Shown here: positions 26,050-34,872 of the stretch, one piece after another
Layout of the letters: the number at the start of each line of letters is the position of its first letter
How positions within the stretch are numbered: the stretch's first letter is position 1
Source: Paenibacillus_E sp052115445
GTDB lineage: Bacteria > Bacillota > Bacilli > Paenibacillales > NBRC-103111
Assembly (NCBI RefSeq): GCF_052115445.1
Contig: NZ_JBFRGR010000006.1
Span: forward strand, 271,133 to 335,132
Direction of reading: 5' to 3'
DNA: 64,000 bases
Position numbers and translations under genes: made by a program
Notes under the pieces: generated by a model
Database searches by the model: none
Told to the model about the DNA's origin: nothing
Seen by the model: the letters and a program-made list of their open reading frames with translations, nothing else

Positions 26050-26862
26050 TTGAATAACCACCGTATTTATCATCATCGGCTTTCGTATGAGAAGCCACCC
26101 GATCCTGGTTGGAAAGATATTCGAAATACAACAGATGTGCACTCACTGTATTGGATTCGGAGTGGTGAAGGGGAATTTCACCATGAGATGAATGAAGTTC
26201 CGCTGCATGTACAAGCCGGGAGTTTGTTTTATTTGAAGCCTGGGTTTAAACTGAACATGACTTCGTCTACAGACAATCCGTTATGTATTAGGATGCTCCT
26301 TTTTGATGCGTTTGATATCCCATATGAGCATCTCAATTGGCTGAAGCCAGTTCCTGTGGAGGAACTGCGAATTCCCTTTTATAAACCGTACACGTTAGAG
26401 CAGTCAGATTGGCTGGAAGCGCAGTTTACTCGCTTGTGGTCAATGAGGGGAACCGACCCGCATGAACGCCAAGCGGAATTCCAATATGTATTATCACGAT
26501 TAATCCAATTTATGAAGGATACGGATACGTCTAGCGATCCCTACATGAAAGCCTTTCAGCAAGCGAAGCTGTGGTTGGAAACCTGTTATCATCAGCCTAT
26601 TCGGTTGGAAGAACTGGCGAAAGCCTACCATATCTCCGTGTCGCAATTACGCAAAATGTTTATGAAGTATGTGGGCATCTCGCCCAAAGCGTATTTAAAT
26701 CAGATTCGGAATGAGCAGGCGAAGACGATGCTTTTACTGACAGATGAGCCCATGAAGGCGATCGCGGATGCTTGTGGATTTGCAGATGAGTTTCATTTTG
26801 GTAAAATGTTTCGAGTATGGAACGAGATTTCACCGGTTCGTTTTCGAACAATGAACAAATAG
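26050..26862 (+). CDS. AraC-family transcriptional regulator
   Basis: This 270-residue protein starts at TTG 26050, with GGTGA about 9 bases before it; no suitable ATG lies nearby. The N-terminal cupin-type domain (YWIRSGEGEFHHEMN, about residues 34-48) is followed by a C-terminal AraC DNA-binding domain (about 170-268; AIADACGFADEFHFGKMFRVW). It is divergent from the beta-glucuronidase gene with about 110 bp between, so it is the likely regulator of that gene, sensing a uronide. Confidence 0.85.
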   Translation: MNNHRIYHHRLSYEKPPDPGWKDIRNTTDVHSLYWIRSGEGEFHHEMNEVPLHVQAGSLFYLKPGFKLNMTSSTDNPLCIRMLLFDAFDIPYEHLNWLKPVPVEELRIPFYKPYTLEQSDWLEAQFTRLWSMRGTDPHERQAEFQYVLSRLIQFMKDTDTSSDPYMKAFQQAKLWLETCYHQPIRLEELAKAYHISVSQLRKMFMKYVGISPKAYLNQIRNEQAKTMLLLTDEPMKAIADACGFADEFHFGKMFRVWNEISPVRFRTMNK

Positions 26863-26880
26863 AGAGGGGCTAACCGACTT

Positions 26881-27372
26881 ATGGGTGCCGAAATTGAAAG
26901 AAAGTATTTATTGCCCGCATTTCCTGCGGCTGAACTAGCAAATAATGAGTTGACGCAAGTGTCTAAACAATATATTTATCAGACGTATTTGGCTTTCTCG
27001 GACGATCAGGAAATTCGCGTACGCCAGCTAGTGGATAGTTCAGGAGAAGCACACTTTACGCATACGTTCAAGTCGGGACATGGGATGGTTCGAGAAGAAG
27101 TCGAATACAGCATCACGGAGCCTATCTACAAACAGCTGCTTGAGCGCACAGGATTAATTCCATTAGAGAAGATTCGTACGACCCTCGAAGCAGATGGGGT
27201 TACTTATGAAATCGATGAGTATAAACAAATTGACCTGCTTGTCGTTGAAGTGGAGTTTCCTGATTTGCAGACTGCGCAGCAGTTTGTACCGCCGAGCTGG
27301 TTCGGAAGAGAACTTGGTTCAGAGGAAGAGTTCCGTAATAAGTCGATGTGGGTTGCTTTACAGAAACGCTAA
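26881..27372 (+). CDS. CYTH domain protein
   Basis: A 163-residue single-domain protein of the CYTH (CyaB/thiamine triphosphatase) fold. It starts with the EIERKYLL signature at residues 4-11 and carries the strand pattern EIRVRQL, THTFKSG, REEVEYSI, TYEIDEY and LVVEVEF, whose acidic and basic residues line the triphosphate tunnel. Such enzymes act on triphosphates such as inorganic triphosphate. It lies 18 bp after the AraC gene and may share its mRNA. Function in this cell is unknown. Confidence 0.85.
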   Translation: MGAEIERKYLLPAFPAAELANNELTQVSKQYIYQTYLAFSDDQEIRVRQLVDSSGEAHFTHTFKSGHGMVREEVEYSITEPIYKQLLERTGLIPLEKIRTTLEADGVTYEIDEYKQIDLLVVEVEFPDLQTAQQFVPPSWFGRELGSEEEFRNKSMWVALQKR

Positions 27373-27508
27373 TTCCTCTCCCAGATTCATTAGCGAAGTA
27401 TGAGTAAAAAACATGCTTCCCTAAAAGTCTAGATAGAAGTTTTACAACATTTACTAGGTATCATCTAAGTATTGTAAGAACTTCTAAAGGGATTGCGAGG
27501 GGCTATTC

Positions 27509-27922
27509 ATGAATTTAATCCACTATTACCGTCAACAGTTTGTCGAGTTAACAGCCCAGTTTGAGAAAGTGTGGGAGGAAGATTCGCATTATAAATTTGG
27601 TTTTCTTTGGCGTTCACATGTGAGTTCCTTGTATAAAGAAATGTTCCAAATGACACAAACGAGACAGGAACCGCTTTATTTGATGTATGCCATGGAGCTT
27701 CCTGAGTCTTATAAAAGAACGAACATTAGCGAGGTTATCAAAAATGTTGCTTCTGCTTACGAACTGTCCATGTATGTGTTCTCAAGTAAAATTATGTTGA
27801 CATCATGTGTTTCCATTGAAAATTTACAGCAAACGTCATTAGGCTTTATTCACCAAGCACGTGCCGAGATGATTGATTTAGTCTTCTCTGCGATTAAACA
27901 AGTCGATTATGAAACCGTGTAG
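27509..27922 (+). CDS. Hypothetical protein (137 aa)
   Basis: A soluble, mainly alpha-helical protein (MNLIHYYRQQFVELTAQFEKV..., ending IKQVDYETV) with aromatic and Gln-rich helices and no signal peptide. The start follows GCGAGGGG. It ends 68 bp before a hybrid sensor kinase and could form a unit with it. No family was recognised. Confidence 0.75.
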   Translation: MNLIHYYRQQFVELTAQFEKVWEEDSHYKFGFLWRSHVSSLYKEMFQMTQTRQEPLYLMYAMELPESYKRTNISEVIKNVASAYELSMYVFSSKIMLTSCVSIENLQQTSLGFIHQARAEMIDLVFSAIKQVDYETV

Positions 27923-27990
27923 ACCTTACACAATTCGACATCTATAATAGATGTAGATGGACGAGATTGCAATCCGATGGGGTGAGTACG

Positions 27991-30900
27991 ATGTTGAGAG
28001 ACTTATTAAACAATTTCTCGCTTGTTGCCGTATTTGTTTTTATATCGCTTCAAATTTTTTACTCCCCCAAATTACAAAAGGCAGCCCGATGGAAATTTCA
28101 GATTTGGGCAGGCATAACACACGGACTATTCGGAGTTATGCTTGCTTATACTGGAGTCCATGTGAGTGAACGGCACATTCTAGATTTGAAAGCGGTTGCA
28201 ATTCTGATGGCTACTTTCATCGGTGGCGGTGTTTCTGGTTTTATAACGACGGTAGTCATCATTATTGGCCGGACGATGATCGATCCAGCAGTTTTGTTTC
28301 GTGTATCGCTGATAGGATTTATTATTTATGCGGGTGGTTTACTTATTCATTCTTACATCCGCGACTATTGGAAGAAATGGATGCTGCTCGTATTATGTCC
28401 TGTCATTGTGTTATTTGTTGATATGGTCCTTATTTATAAAGTTCCTGCTATGGAGCTTGTCATTCCGAATTTACTTTTGCATTTAGGGGCCGGCATGTTC
28501 GTTGCAGGACTTATTCGCTATTTCTTGCGCTCCGAGGAGCTTAAAAGGCAAGTACGACAGGTACAGCAAGAGCTTTCTGATATTTTGCGTTTTCAACCAG
28601 GGCTTATGTTTAAGCTCAAAAAAATACAGAATTCCATGGTGTATACGATCATTGATGGTCAATTATTGCATCAGCTCGGCATTAAACCGGATGACTTTTT
28701 CTACAAGAATGTGCATGCGATTCCATCGTATTCGGAAGACATTGCGCAATTTTTGCAATCCAAATATGAAGAAGCCTACCGAGGGAATCAAGTCGCCTAT
28801 GAAATGGATGTACGTGGAAAAATCATTTTCACGACGTTACAGCCTGTTTTTGATGGCACCGAAGTGGTTGAAGTCATAGGTTCGGCGACGGATGTTACGG
28901 AGAAGAGTCTGGCAGAACGTCGGATTCAGGAAAGTGAAGAGCGGAATCGGATTCTCGTAGAGAACTCGCAGGAGGGCATTCTGGGTTTCACAACAGAAGG
29001 CGAAATTACGTCAGTGAATCAAGCGGCATGTCACCTATCACAAACCAGAGCTGAGGACATGCTGGGTCTTACAATGACTGCTTTTTTACCCGTATCCGAG
29101 CAGGAGCTTTGGGAGCAGCACTTTCAAGAAGTGCTAAGGAGTGGTGATAATGTGAGATTCGAAATCGCGATTCCGTCGTCGGAGGGGCCAAGAAGAGACT
29201 ATCGGGTAACACTTTCAGCTTATCATCATGCCTCTGGTGAAGTGAAAGGGATTGTGGGTACGATTCACGATTTTACCGAAGCTTCTATGCGTCATGCAGC
29301 TGATCAAGCCAATCAAGCGAAGAGTCATTTTATTGCCAAAATGAGTCATGAAATTCGAACGCCTTTGAATGGGATTATCGGGCTGTCTCAACTGTTAGGG
29401 AAGACACCGCTCTCCGAGCACCAGAAGGATTACTTAACGAATATTACCTCTTCTTCGCATACGTTGTTAGGTATTATTAATGATGTGTTGGATTTTTCAA
29501 AGGTTGAAGCAGGTAAATTAGAGGTGGAACGAACGAGCTTTAATCTGGACGAGCTGTTGAAGGAACTTTCCAGTATTTGCAGTGTACTATCGAAGAGCCA
29601 GCCCATAGAGATTATTTTTAGTACACCTGCTGAGCTGCCTAGGCGACTTCTCGGAGATCCGCTTCGGTTGAAGCAAGTTTTACTGAACCTCTGCAGCAAT
29701 GCCATTAAATTTACGCGTGCAGGTTATGTGAGGCTTCACATTGAGCTAGGCCCACAGACATCCAGTGAGGAAATGATGCTGCGATTTAGCGTCGAAGACT
29801 CGGGGATTGGCATTTCGGCTGATCGGCTTTCTTACATTTTCGAGCCTTTTTCTCAAGCGGATGGATCAACGAGCCGTGAGTATGGAGGAACTGGTCTGGG
29901 ACTGCCGATCAGCCAACATTTGATCACGTTAATGGGCGGTGTGCTCCAAGCAGAAAGTATAATGGGAAGCGGGAGCCGTTTCACTTTTGCCTTACCTTTT
30001 CAAATCATTGAGCAAGACGATCCTGATGAGTGGGATATTGGAGAGGGAAATGATCCTTATCATGTGTTGGTTGTTGAAGATCATCCCCTTATGAGAAACA
30101 GCTTACAGGATACCTTAGAATCGTTTGCACTCATCGCAACGACGGTTCCTTCTTGGGATTCGTTGTTCAAACGGCTAGGCGGGAAAAAAAACGGGGCAGA
30201 TGACTTCCATTGTCTCCTCCTGGATATGGAAAGCGATGATATGTATGGCCTAGAAACATGGGATGCTCTTCTCGCTTTGATTCAAAGAGATCGAACGCGC
30301 TTAATTTGTCTGACATCCTCAATGGGGAAGGAAGAGCTGCTTACACTCCCTGAGGAGATAAGGCCTGATGCGGTACTTGTTAAACCGATTAGTCGACTAG
30401 AGCTGTATCAGACGTTGGAATACTTGTTCCATCCTAAGCATGAGTCGCGGGTCGTGGAGCATGGATCGGTTTTGAATCCTTCTGCTAAAGTGGAAGAATG
30501 GNGGCACATTCTACTCGTTGAGGACAATGAAATTAATCAACAAGTGGCTATGGAGCTGCTTGAGGAGCGGGGCTACAGAGTCACGTTAGCGACAAATGGT
30601 CGAGAAGCGCTCGACAAGTTGGAAAAAGGCGAATTTGCCTTGGTCCTCATGGATATCCACATTCCAGTTATGGATGGTGTCGAGGCTACAAGACTTCTAC
30701 GACTGAACCCTAGATTTCGTGAAATACCGATCATCGGGCTTACGGCTAATGTCGTTAAACAAGATCAAGAAGCATACGTCCGAATGGGTATGAACGATGT
30801 GATAAGCAAACCGCTGGATGTGAAGTTGCTGTTTCGAGTGATTCACAAATGGCTGGAACCCGAGAAGAGGAAGGAACGGGAGCGAAGCTTCAATGATCCT

Positions 30901-31266
30901 CAACCGGTTGATGGAGAAGAGACACCTTATTATCAAGGTATCCCCTCGATAGACTGGAAGGGAGCTTTGGCCCGAGTGGAGGGGAAAGAGAGTATTCTTC
31001 TCGTCATGCTGCAACTGTTCAAGAAGAATTATAGTGACTTCGCAGATCTGCTCCGGATCAATCACCGTGAAGGGGATTGGGTCGCTGCCAAACGAGCTGC
31101 GCATACGCTAATCGGTGTAGCAGGCAGCCTATCGGCAGAAGCGCTGCATGCGGGAGCTGTGAAGCTCCAAACAACAATTCTCCTGAATGAGAATTATGAG
31201 GACCAGATCGCCGAGATTGCAGCGGAAATTGAGCGGATTATCGTTTGTATTCCGGATGAAGCGTAA
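27991..31266 (+). CDS. Hybrid sensor histidine kinase with two receiver domains and Hpt
   Basis: The ATG at 27991 follows GGGGTGAG; an upstream in-frame TTG is weaker. The 1091-residue membrane protein begins with a LytS-like multi-helix sensor (about 5-180). Two PAS domains follow (about 195-300, 315-430), then HisKA with MSHEIRTPLNG (His453) and HATPase (NAIKFT, DSGIGIS, GTGLGL; about 550-665). Receiver 1 spans about 690-815 (VLVVEDHP, LLLDMES), receiver 2 about 838-960 (ILLVEDNEINQQ, LVLMDIHIPVMDG), and an Hpt domain lies at about 985-1085 (KRAAHTLIGVAG). The whole phosphorelay is in one chain. The output partner is not encoded nearby. An N sits at 30502. Confidence 0.92.
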   Translation: MLRDLLNNFSLVAVFVFISLQIFYSPKLQKAARWKFQIWAGITHGLFGVMLAYTGVHVSERHILDLKAVAILMATFIGGGVSGFITTVVIIIGRTMIDPAVLFRVSLIGFIIYAGGLLIHSYIRDYWKKWMLLVLCPVIVLFVDMVLIYKVPAMELVIPNLLLHLGAGMFVAGLIRYFLRSEELKRQVRQVQQELSDILRFQPGLMFKLKKIQNSMVYTIIDGQLLHQLGIKPDDFFYKNVHAIPSYSEDIAQFLQSKYEEAYRGNQVAYEMDVRGKIIFTTLQPVFDGTEVVEVIGSATDVTEKSLAERRIQESEERNRILVENSQEGILGFTTEGEITSVNQAACHLSQTRAEDMLGLTMTAFLPVSEQELWEQHFQEVLRSGDNVRFEIAIPSSEGPRRDYRVTLSAYHHASGEVKGIVGTIHDFTEASMRHAADQANQAKSHFIAKMSHEIRTPLNGIIGLSQLLGKTPLSEHQKDYLTNITSSSHTLLGIINDVLDFSKVEAGKLEVERTSFNLDELLKELSSICSVLSKSQPIEIIFSTPAELPRRLLGDPLRLKQVLLNLCSNAIKFTRAGYVRLHIELGPQTSSEEMMLRFSVEDSGIGISADRLSYIFEPFSQADGSTSREYGGTGLGLPISQHLITLMGGVLQAESIMGSGSRFTFALPFQIIEQDDPDEWDIGEGNDPYHVLVVEDHPLMRNSLQDTLESFALIATTVPSWDSLFKRLGGKKNGADDFHCLLLDMESDDMYGLETWDALLALIQRDRTRLICLTSSMGKEELLTLPEEIRPDAVLVKPISRLELYQTLEYLFHPKHESRVVEHGSVLNPSAKVEEWXHILLVEDNEINQQVAMELLEERGYRVTLATNGREALDKLEKGEFALVLMDIHIPVMDGVEATRLLRLNPRFREIPIIGLTANVVKQDQEAYVRMGMNDVISKPLDVKLLFRVIHKWLEPEKRKERERSFNDPQPVDGEETPYYQGIPSIDWKGALARVEGKESILLVMLQLFKKNYSDFADLLRINHREGDWVAAKRAAHTLIGVAGSLSAEALHAGAVKLQTTILLNENYEDQIAEIAAEIERIIVCIPDEA

Positions 31267-31299
31267 GCGTTGATGATGGAGTAGACTCATCGTGATCCT

Positions 31300-31990
31300 A
31301 GACGGATTTCCACTCTATAGCGTACGCTGTGCCCGTTAGCCGTTTCNCACATGTGTAGCCCGCCAGCCCATCACGCTAACGGCCACCACGGCCGTTATTT
31401 AGCTGAATCTAGCGGCCATCCTTGCTAACGGCCACCACGGCCGTTATTTAGCCAAATCCAGCACCCATCCTACGCTAACGGCCACTACAGCCGCTATTTC
31501 ATCCAAAACACCTGATCTTAGCCCGATTTCCACTCCCTAGCGTACGCTGTGTCCGTTAGCGAAGCAGGAGCATCGAATTCAGCCAAATAGCGTCGCCTAT
31601 GTCCGTTAGCCCGGCCACTCCCCACCCCGCTGCGCCACTCCAACAATCATAGCCTCAACCGAACAGGGGGAGGGGGAGCGAGCACATAGAACTAAGAGCA
31701 CAAAGGATCAGCGGAGCGAGCACATAGGACTAAGAGCACAAAGGATCAGAGGAGCGAGCATGAACGATCAAGAGTAGCTACTCATCACACTAACGGCCAC
31801 CATGGCCGTTATTTAGCACAATCCAGCGCCCATCCTACGCTAACGGCCACTACAGCCGCTATTTCGCCCCCAAACCCTGATTCTAGCCCGATTCCCACCC
31901 CATAGCGTACACTGTGTCCGTTAGCGAAGCAGGAGCATCGAATTCTGCCAAATAGCGTCGCCTGTGTCCGTTAGCCGGGCCACTCCCCGC
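31300..31990. repeat. Dispersed intergenic repeat family 2 array (10 hairpin units)
   Basis: Five + units read GCTAACGGCCAC..GGCCGTTATTT (near 31374, 31424, 31472, 31788, 31837). Five inverted units read TAGCGTACGCTGTGTCCGTT + AGC or variants (near 31317, 31538, 31587, 31902, 31951). TAACGGCC and GGCCGTTA inside a unit form an 8-bp hairpin. Within the array, 31425-31625 is repeated at 31790-31990 with a constant 365-bp offset and few differences. Confidence 0.85.
31675..31770. repeat. 38-bp tandem repeat, 2.3 copies
   Basis: GGAGCGAGCACATAG-type units start at 31675, 31713 and 31751, exactly 38 bp apart. The first two differ at two positions; the third is cut short. It lies between the two halves of the 365-bp duplication. 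Confidence 0.8.
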
Positions 31991-32058
31991 CCCGCCGCGT
32001 CCCGCCCCACCGCGTCCCGCCCCGCCCCGCCCCACCGCGTCCCGCCGTGTCCCGCCGC
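31980..32058. repeat. C-rich simple repeat
   Basis: Irregular CCCGCC / CCGCGT units in a tract of nearly pure G+C that ends about 15 bp before the stop of the gene at 32073. Confidence 0.7.
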
Positions 32059-32072
32059 GCCACAGCCAACAG

Positions 32073-32729
32073 TCACAATTTCAACTGAAATGTACGGTAT
32101 CGCTGACGTCCTCCGACGACAGTCAAGAGTTGCTTCTCAACTAGTTGATGCAGCACTCGTCTTACGTGGCGGTCGGAGAGCCGAAGGTGTTCAGTAATTT
32201 CTATAGGCGTAATTGGCCGAAGCAAGCGACGTGCATAACGCACAACTTCTGCCTCTGCCCAATCCAAGCCAGCTGACACATCGGCTGAAAGGAACTTTCC
32301 GACGAATGACAAGATAAGTTGTTGGCATTGCTTCGGATCTTCTTTGATGGACAAGTAAGCAATTGGCATAAAAGTCCACCCATCAAGGGTTAGCAAGCTA
32401 TGTCGCATGCATAAATCTTTAAATCGTCTAACATCAAGATCTCTGGCATGTGATCCAAATCCTTGTATTTCGATTCCTCCTTTTACGCCGCCAGGCATAT
32501 AGGCAAGATCGAGATAGCGGTAGCCATTATTGAAATCACGTACCTCCCACTCGGGGTATAAGTGATTGAAATTACCGATGGCAGGAAACCAAATGCAACG
32601 TAAAAACTCAATTGTTCCGTGGCCCAACCCTTTCTCTAACAATTCGATCCTTCGATGATTTACGGTCCCAGTCTTAGCGTGCGCGATCATTGCCTGCATC
32701 CATTCGTTATATTTTTCCTCAAATGACAT
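32073..32729 (-). CDS. Putative PD-(D/E)XK-like domain fused to a winged helix
   Basis: A 218-residue protein without a recognised name. The middle (about 70-120) reads YLDLAY (D74), a short loop, IEIQGFGSH (E87, Q89, H94), then R102 and LTLDGW. This order of D...ExQ...H...R resembles the Vsr/DUF559 nuclease-like core, with Gln replacing the second acidic or Lys residue. The C-terminal part (about 160-218; TPIEITEHLRLSDRHVRRVLHQL) looks like a winged helix-turn-helix. It may cut or only bind DNA. Its 3' end abuts the C-rich end of repeat array family 2. Function is inferred from motifs only. Confidence 0.6.
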   Translation of the reverse strand: MSFEEKYNEWMQAMIAHAKTGTVNHRRIELLEKGLGHGTIEFLRCIWFPAIGNFNHLYPEWEVRDFNNGYRYLDLAYMPGGVKGGIEIQGFGSHARDLDVRRFKDLCMRHSLLTLDGWTFMPIAYLSIKEDPKQCQQLILSFVGKFLSADVSAGLDWAEAEVVRYARRLLRPITPIEITEHLRLSDRHVRRVLHQLVEKQLLTVVGGRQRYRTFQLKL

Positions 32730-32765
32730 TCATCCCAGCCTCCTATTCATTGTAAATAAACAAAC

Positions 32766-32815
32766 AAAAACCGTTCCACAGCATAGCTCATAATGAGCGT
32801 TATGCAATGAAACGG
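32766..32815 (-). terminator. Terminator of the uxuA-SDR operon
   Basis: On the minus strand CCGTTTCA...TGGAACGG encloses a GCTCAT/ATGAGC stem and is followed by TTTTTG. Confidence 0.85.
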
Positions 32816-32897
32816 CGTGTGCTTCACTCCGTCTACCTTATTAGAATGAGTATAAAAGAAAAAGGCTCGGATTACTACACTTACCAGTATAATTAAT

Positions 32898-33752
32898 CTA
32901 AACGCCCGAATAAGCCATAAATCCGCCATCCACTGGAATCGTCGTACCTGTAACGAAGCGGGACATGTCGGAATCCGCCAGCCACAGCAACGTGCCTAGT
33001 AAATCCTCAGGCTTGCCGAATCGGCGCATCGGGGTATGGGCAATGATTTTATGGGAACGATCCGTCAGCGATCCATCCTCTTTCATCAACAATTTGGCAT
33101 TCTGCTCCGTCAAAAAGAACCCAGGTGCAATGGCATTAACACGAATGCCGCTTTCTGCCAAATGAACAGCTAGCCATTTTGTAAAGTTATCGATAGCCGC
33201 TTTGGCTGCGCTGTAGGCAGGAACTTTCGTCATGGGCGAAGGTGCACTCATGGAAGAGATATTGATCACAGTTGCACCGGTTTTGCCATGCATATGCTTA
33301 GTGAATACTTGCGTAGGAATTAAGGTGCCCACGAAATTAAGATCCAGCACGTTGCGGAAACCAGTGATACTTAGATCATAGAAGGATTGCACATCCGGAT
33401 TCGCCACGTCTTCCATTTTGAAAATCTCATTCGTCGTATTCGCACTAGCATGATTACCACCCGCGCCATTAATCAGAATATCGCAGGTACCTAACTGTTC
33501 CGTCACGGAGGCCGCAGCCTGTTCTACACTTTCCGTTACAGTTACATCGCAAGCAACAGCAACGGCCACGCCACCAGCTGCTTGAATTTCGTTTACGACG
33601 GCTAACCCTTTCTCATGCGTACGATTCAGAATAGCAATGTGTGCGCCTTGTCTAGCTAATTCTAATGCCATAACGCGGCACAGAACGCCAGCGCCTCCTG
33701 TAATCACAACGACCTTCCCTTGCAGGGATGGAAAATTAGTTAATCCGCTCAT
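32898..33752 (-). CDS. SDR oxidoreductase, probable fructuronate reductase (D-mannonate oxidoreductase)
   Basis: This 284-residue short-chain dehydrogenase has the cofactor motif TGGAGVLC (about 19-26), NGAGGNH, the catalytic Ser in NISSMSA, and YSAAK (Tyr/Lys). Its start overlaps the end of the uxuA gene by 17 bp. UxuA-linked SDRs of this type (B. subtilis YjmF-like) reduce D-fructuronate to D-mannonate with NADH, the step before UxuA. Assignment relies on sequence type plus this coupling. An operon terminator follows. Confidence 0.85.
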   Translation of the reverse strand: MSGLTNFPSLQGKVVVITGGAGVLCRVMALELARQGAHIAILNRTHEKGLAVVNEIQAAGGVAVAVACDVTVTESVEQAAASVTEQLGTCDILINGAGGNHASANTTNEIFKMEDVANPDVQSFYDLSITGFRNVLDLNFVGTLIPTQVFTKHMHGKTGATVINISSMSAPSPMTKVPAYSAAKAAIDNFTKWLAVHLAESGIRVNAIAPGFFLTEQNAKLLMKEDGSLTDRSHKIIAHTPMRRFGKPEDLLGTLLWLADSDMSRFVTGTTIPVDGGFMAYSGV

Positions 33753-34842
33753 TTGCAGTGACAGCTCCTTCTTGTAAAGTAGCGCTTTGGCGACACAACA
33801 TGTCCCAAAGTCCCCATAAATACATAATACCTAATGCCCGATCGTACAGCCCGTATCCAGGTCGGCAACGCTCATCCCAAATATGTCGACCATGATCCGG
33901 ACGGCAAAATCCTTCGAATTTGTTCGCATGCAGCGCCTGTACAATGCCAGACATATCCACCGTGCCGTCCTGCGTACGATGAGAGGCCTCGATGAAATCA
34001 CCATTCTCAAACACACGAACATTGCGCAGATGGGCAAAAGGAACCCGATCCGCGAATTCATGCACGATCGAGACAATATCATTGCTCGGATTCGCACCGA
34101 GTGAGCCACTGCACATCGTAAGCCCGTTATATGGGCTGTCATGTAAGGCTAAGAAACGGCGAATATTTGCTTGGTTCGTCATTAATCTTGGTAATCCGAA
34201 GACGGACCAAGGCGGGTCGTCCGGGTGAATTGCCATGCGAATGCCGTGCTCGGCGGCCACGGGAATAACTTCATCCAAGAAATACTTGAGGTTCGCCCAG
34301 AGCTGCTCTTCGGTGACTTCCTTATAGGCGTCGAATAGCTCCGTCAAATGAGCGAGTCGTTCAGGCTCCCAGCCTGGCATACTGAAATCGGGGTTGGCAT
34401 TAATCCGTCCAACATGCTCAGTGAGGTCGAGGTTGGCAATTTTACTCCTTTCATAAAATAGTGCCGTCGAACCGTCTTCTAGCTCCTTATGTAAATCTGT
34501 CCGTACCCAATCGAACACAGGCATGAAATTGTAGCAAATGACTTTGACTCCAACTTGCGCTAACGTGGCGATCGTTTTCTTATAATTAGCGATATACGTA
34601 TCGCGACTTGGCAGTCCTAATTTAATATCCTCATGGATGTTGACGCTCTCCACGACCTGCATATGCAGCCCCACACGATCAGCCTCGGCTTTGATTTTCT
34701 GAATCTTATCCATCGGCCATTCTTCACCAGCAGGTACATCATGCAGTGCCCAGACGATACCTTCAACACCGGGAATTTGTTTAATTTGCTTAAGAGTGAC
34801 CGTATCGTTGCCCTCTCCAAACCAACGGAATACCATTTTCAT
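33736..34842 (-). CDS. uxuA: Mannonate dehydratase
   Basis: A 368-residue enzyme that dehydrates D-mannonate to 2-keto-3-deoxygluconate in hexuronate breakdown. The UxuA hallmarks are present: MVFRWFGEGNDTVTL start, VWALHDVPAGE, VICYNFMPVFDWVRTDL, AIHPDDPPW, CSGSLGANPSND and GYGLYDRALG. Metal ligands include His and Asp in HPDDP. GGAGG lies about 12 bases upstream of ATG 34842. It is followed by the overlapping SDR gene and preceded by a GntR regulator gene 30 bp upstream, on the same strand. Confidence 0.94.
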   Translation of the reverse strand: MKMVFRWFGEGNDTVTLKQIKQIPGVEGIVWALHDVPAGEEWPMDKIQKIKAEADRVGLHMQVVESVNIHEDIKLGLPSRDTYIANYKKTIATLAQVGVKVICYNFMPVFDWVRTDLHKELEDGSTALFYERSKIANLDLTEHVGRINANPDFSMPGWEPERLAHLTELFDAYKEVTEEQLWANLKYFLDEVIPVAAEHGIRMAIHPDDPPWSVFGLPRLMTNQANIRRFLALHDSPYNGLTMCSGSLGANPSNDIVSIVHEFADRVPFAHLRNVRVFENGDFIEASHRTQDGTVDMSGIVQALHANKFEGFCRPDHGRHIWDERCRPGYGLYDRALGIMYLWGLWDMLCRQSATLQEGAVTANERIN

Positions 34843-34872
34843 AGATGAACATTCGCCTCCAATATAATCAAC

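Noticed and set aside
31964..32197. Pro/Arg/Ala-rich frame
   Set aside because: Produced by the C-rich simple repeat; it also overlaps the real gene at 32073 on the other strand.
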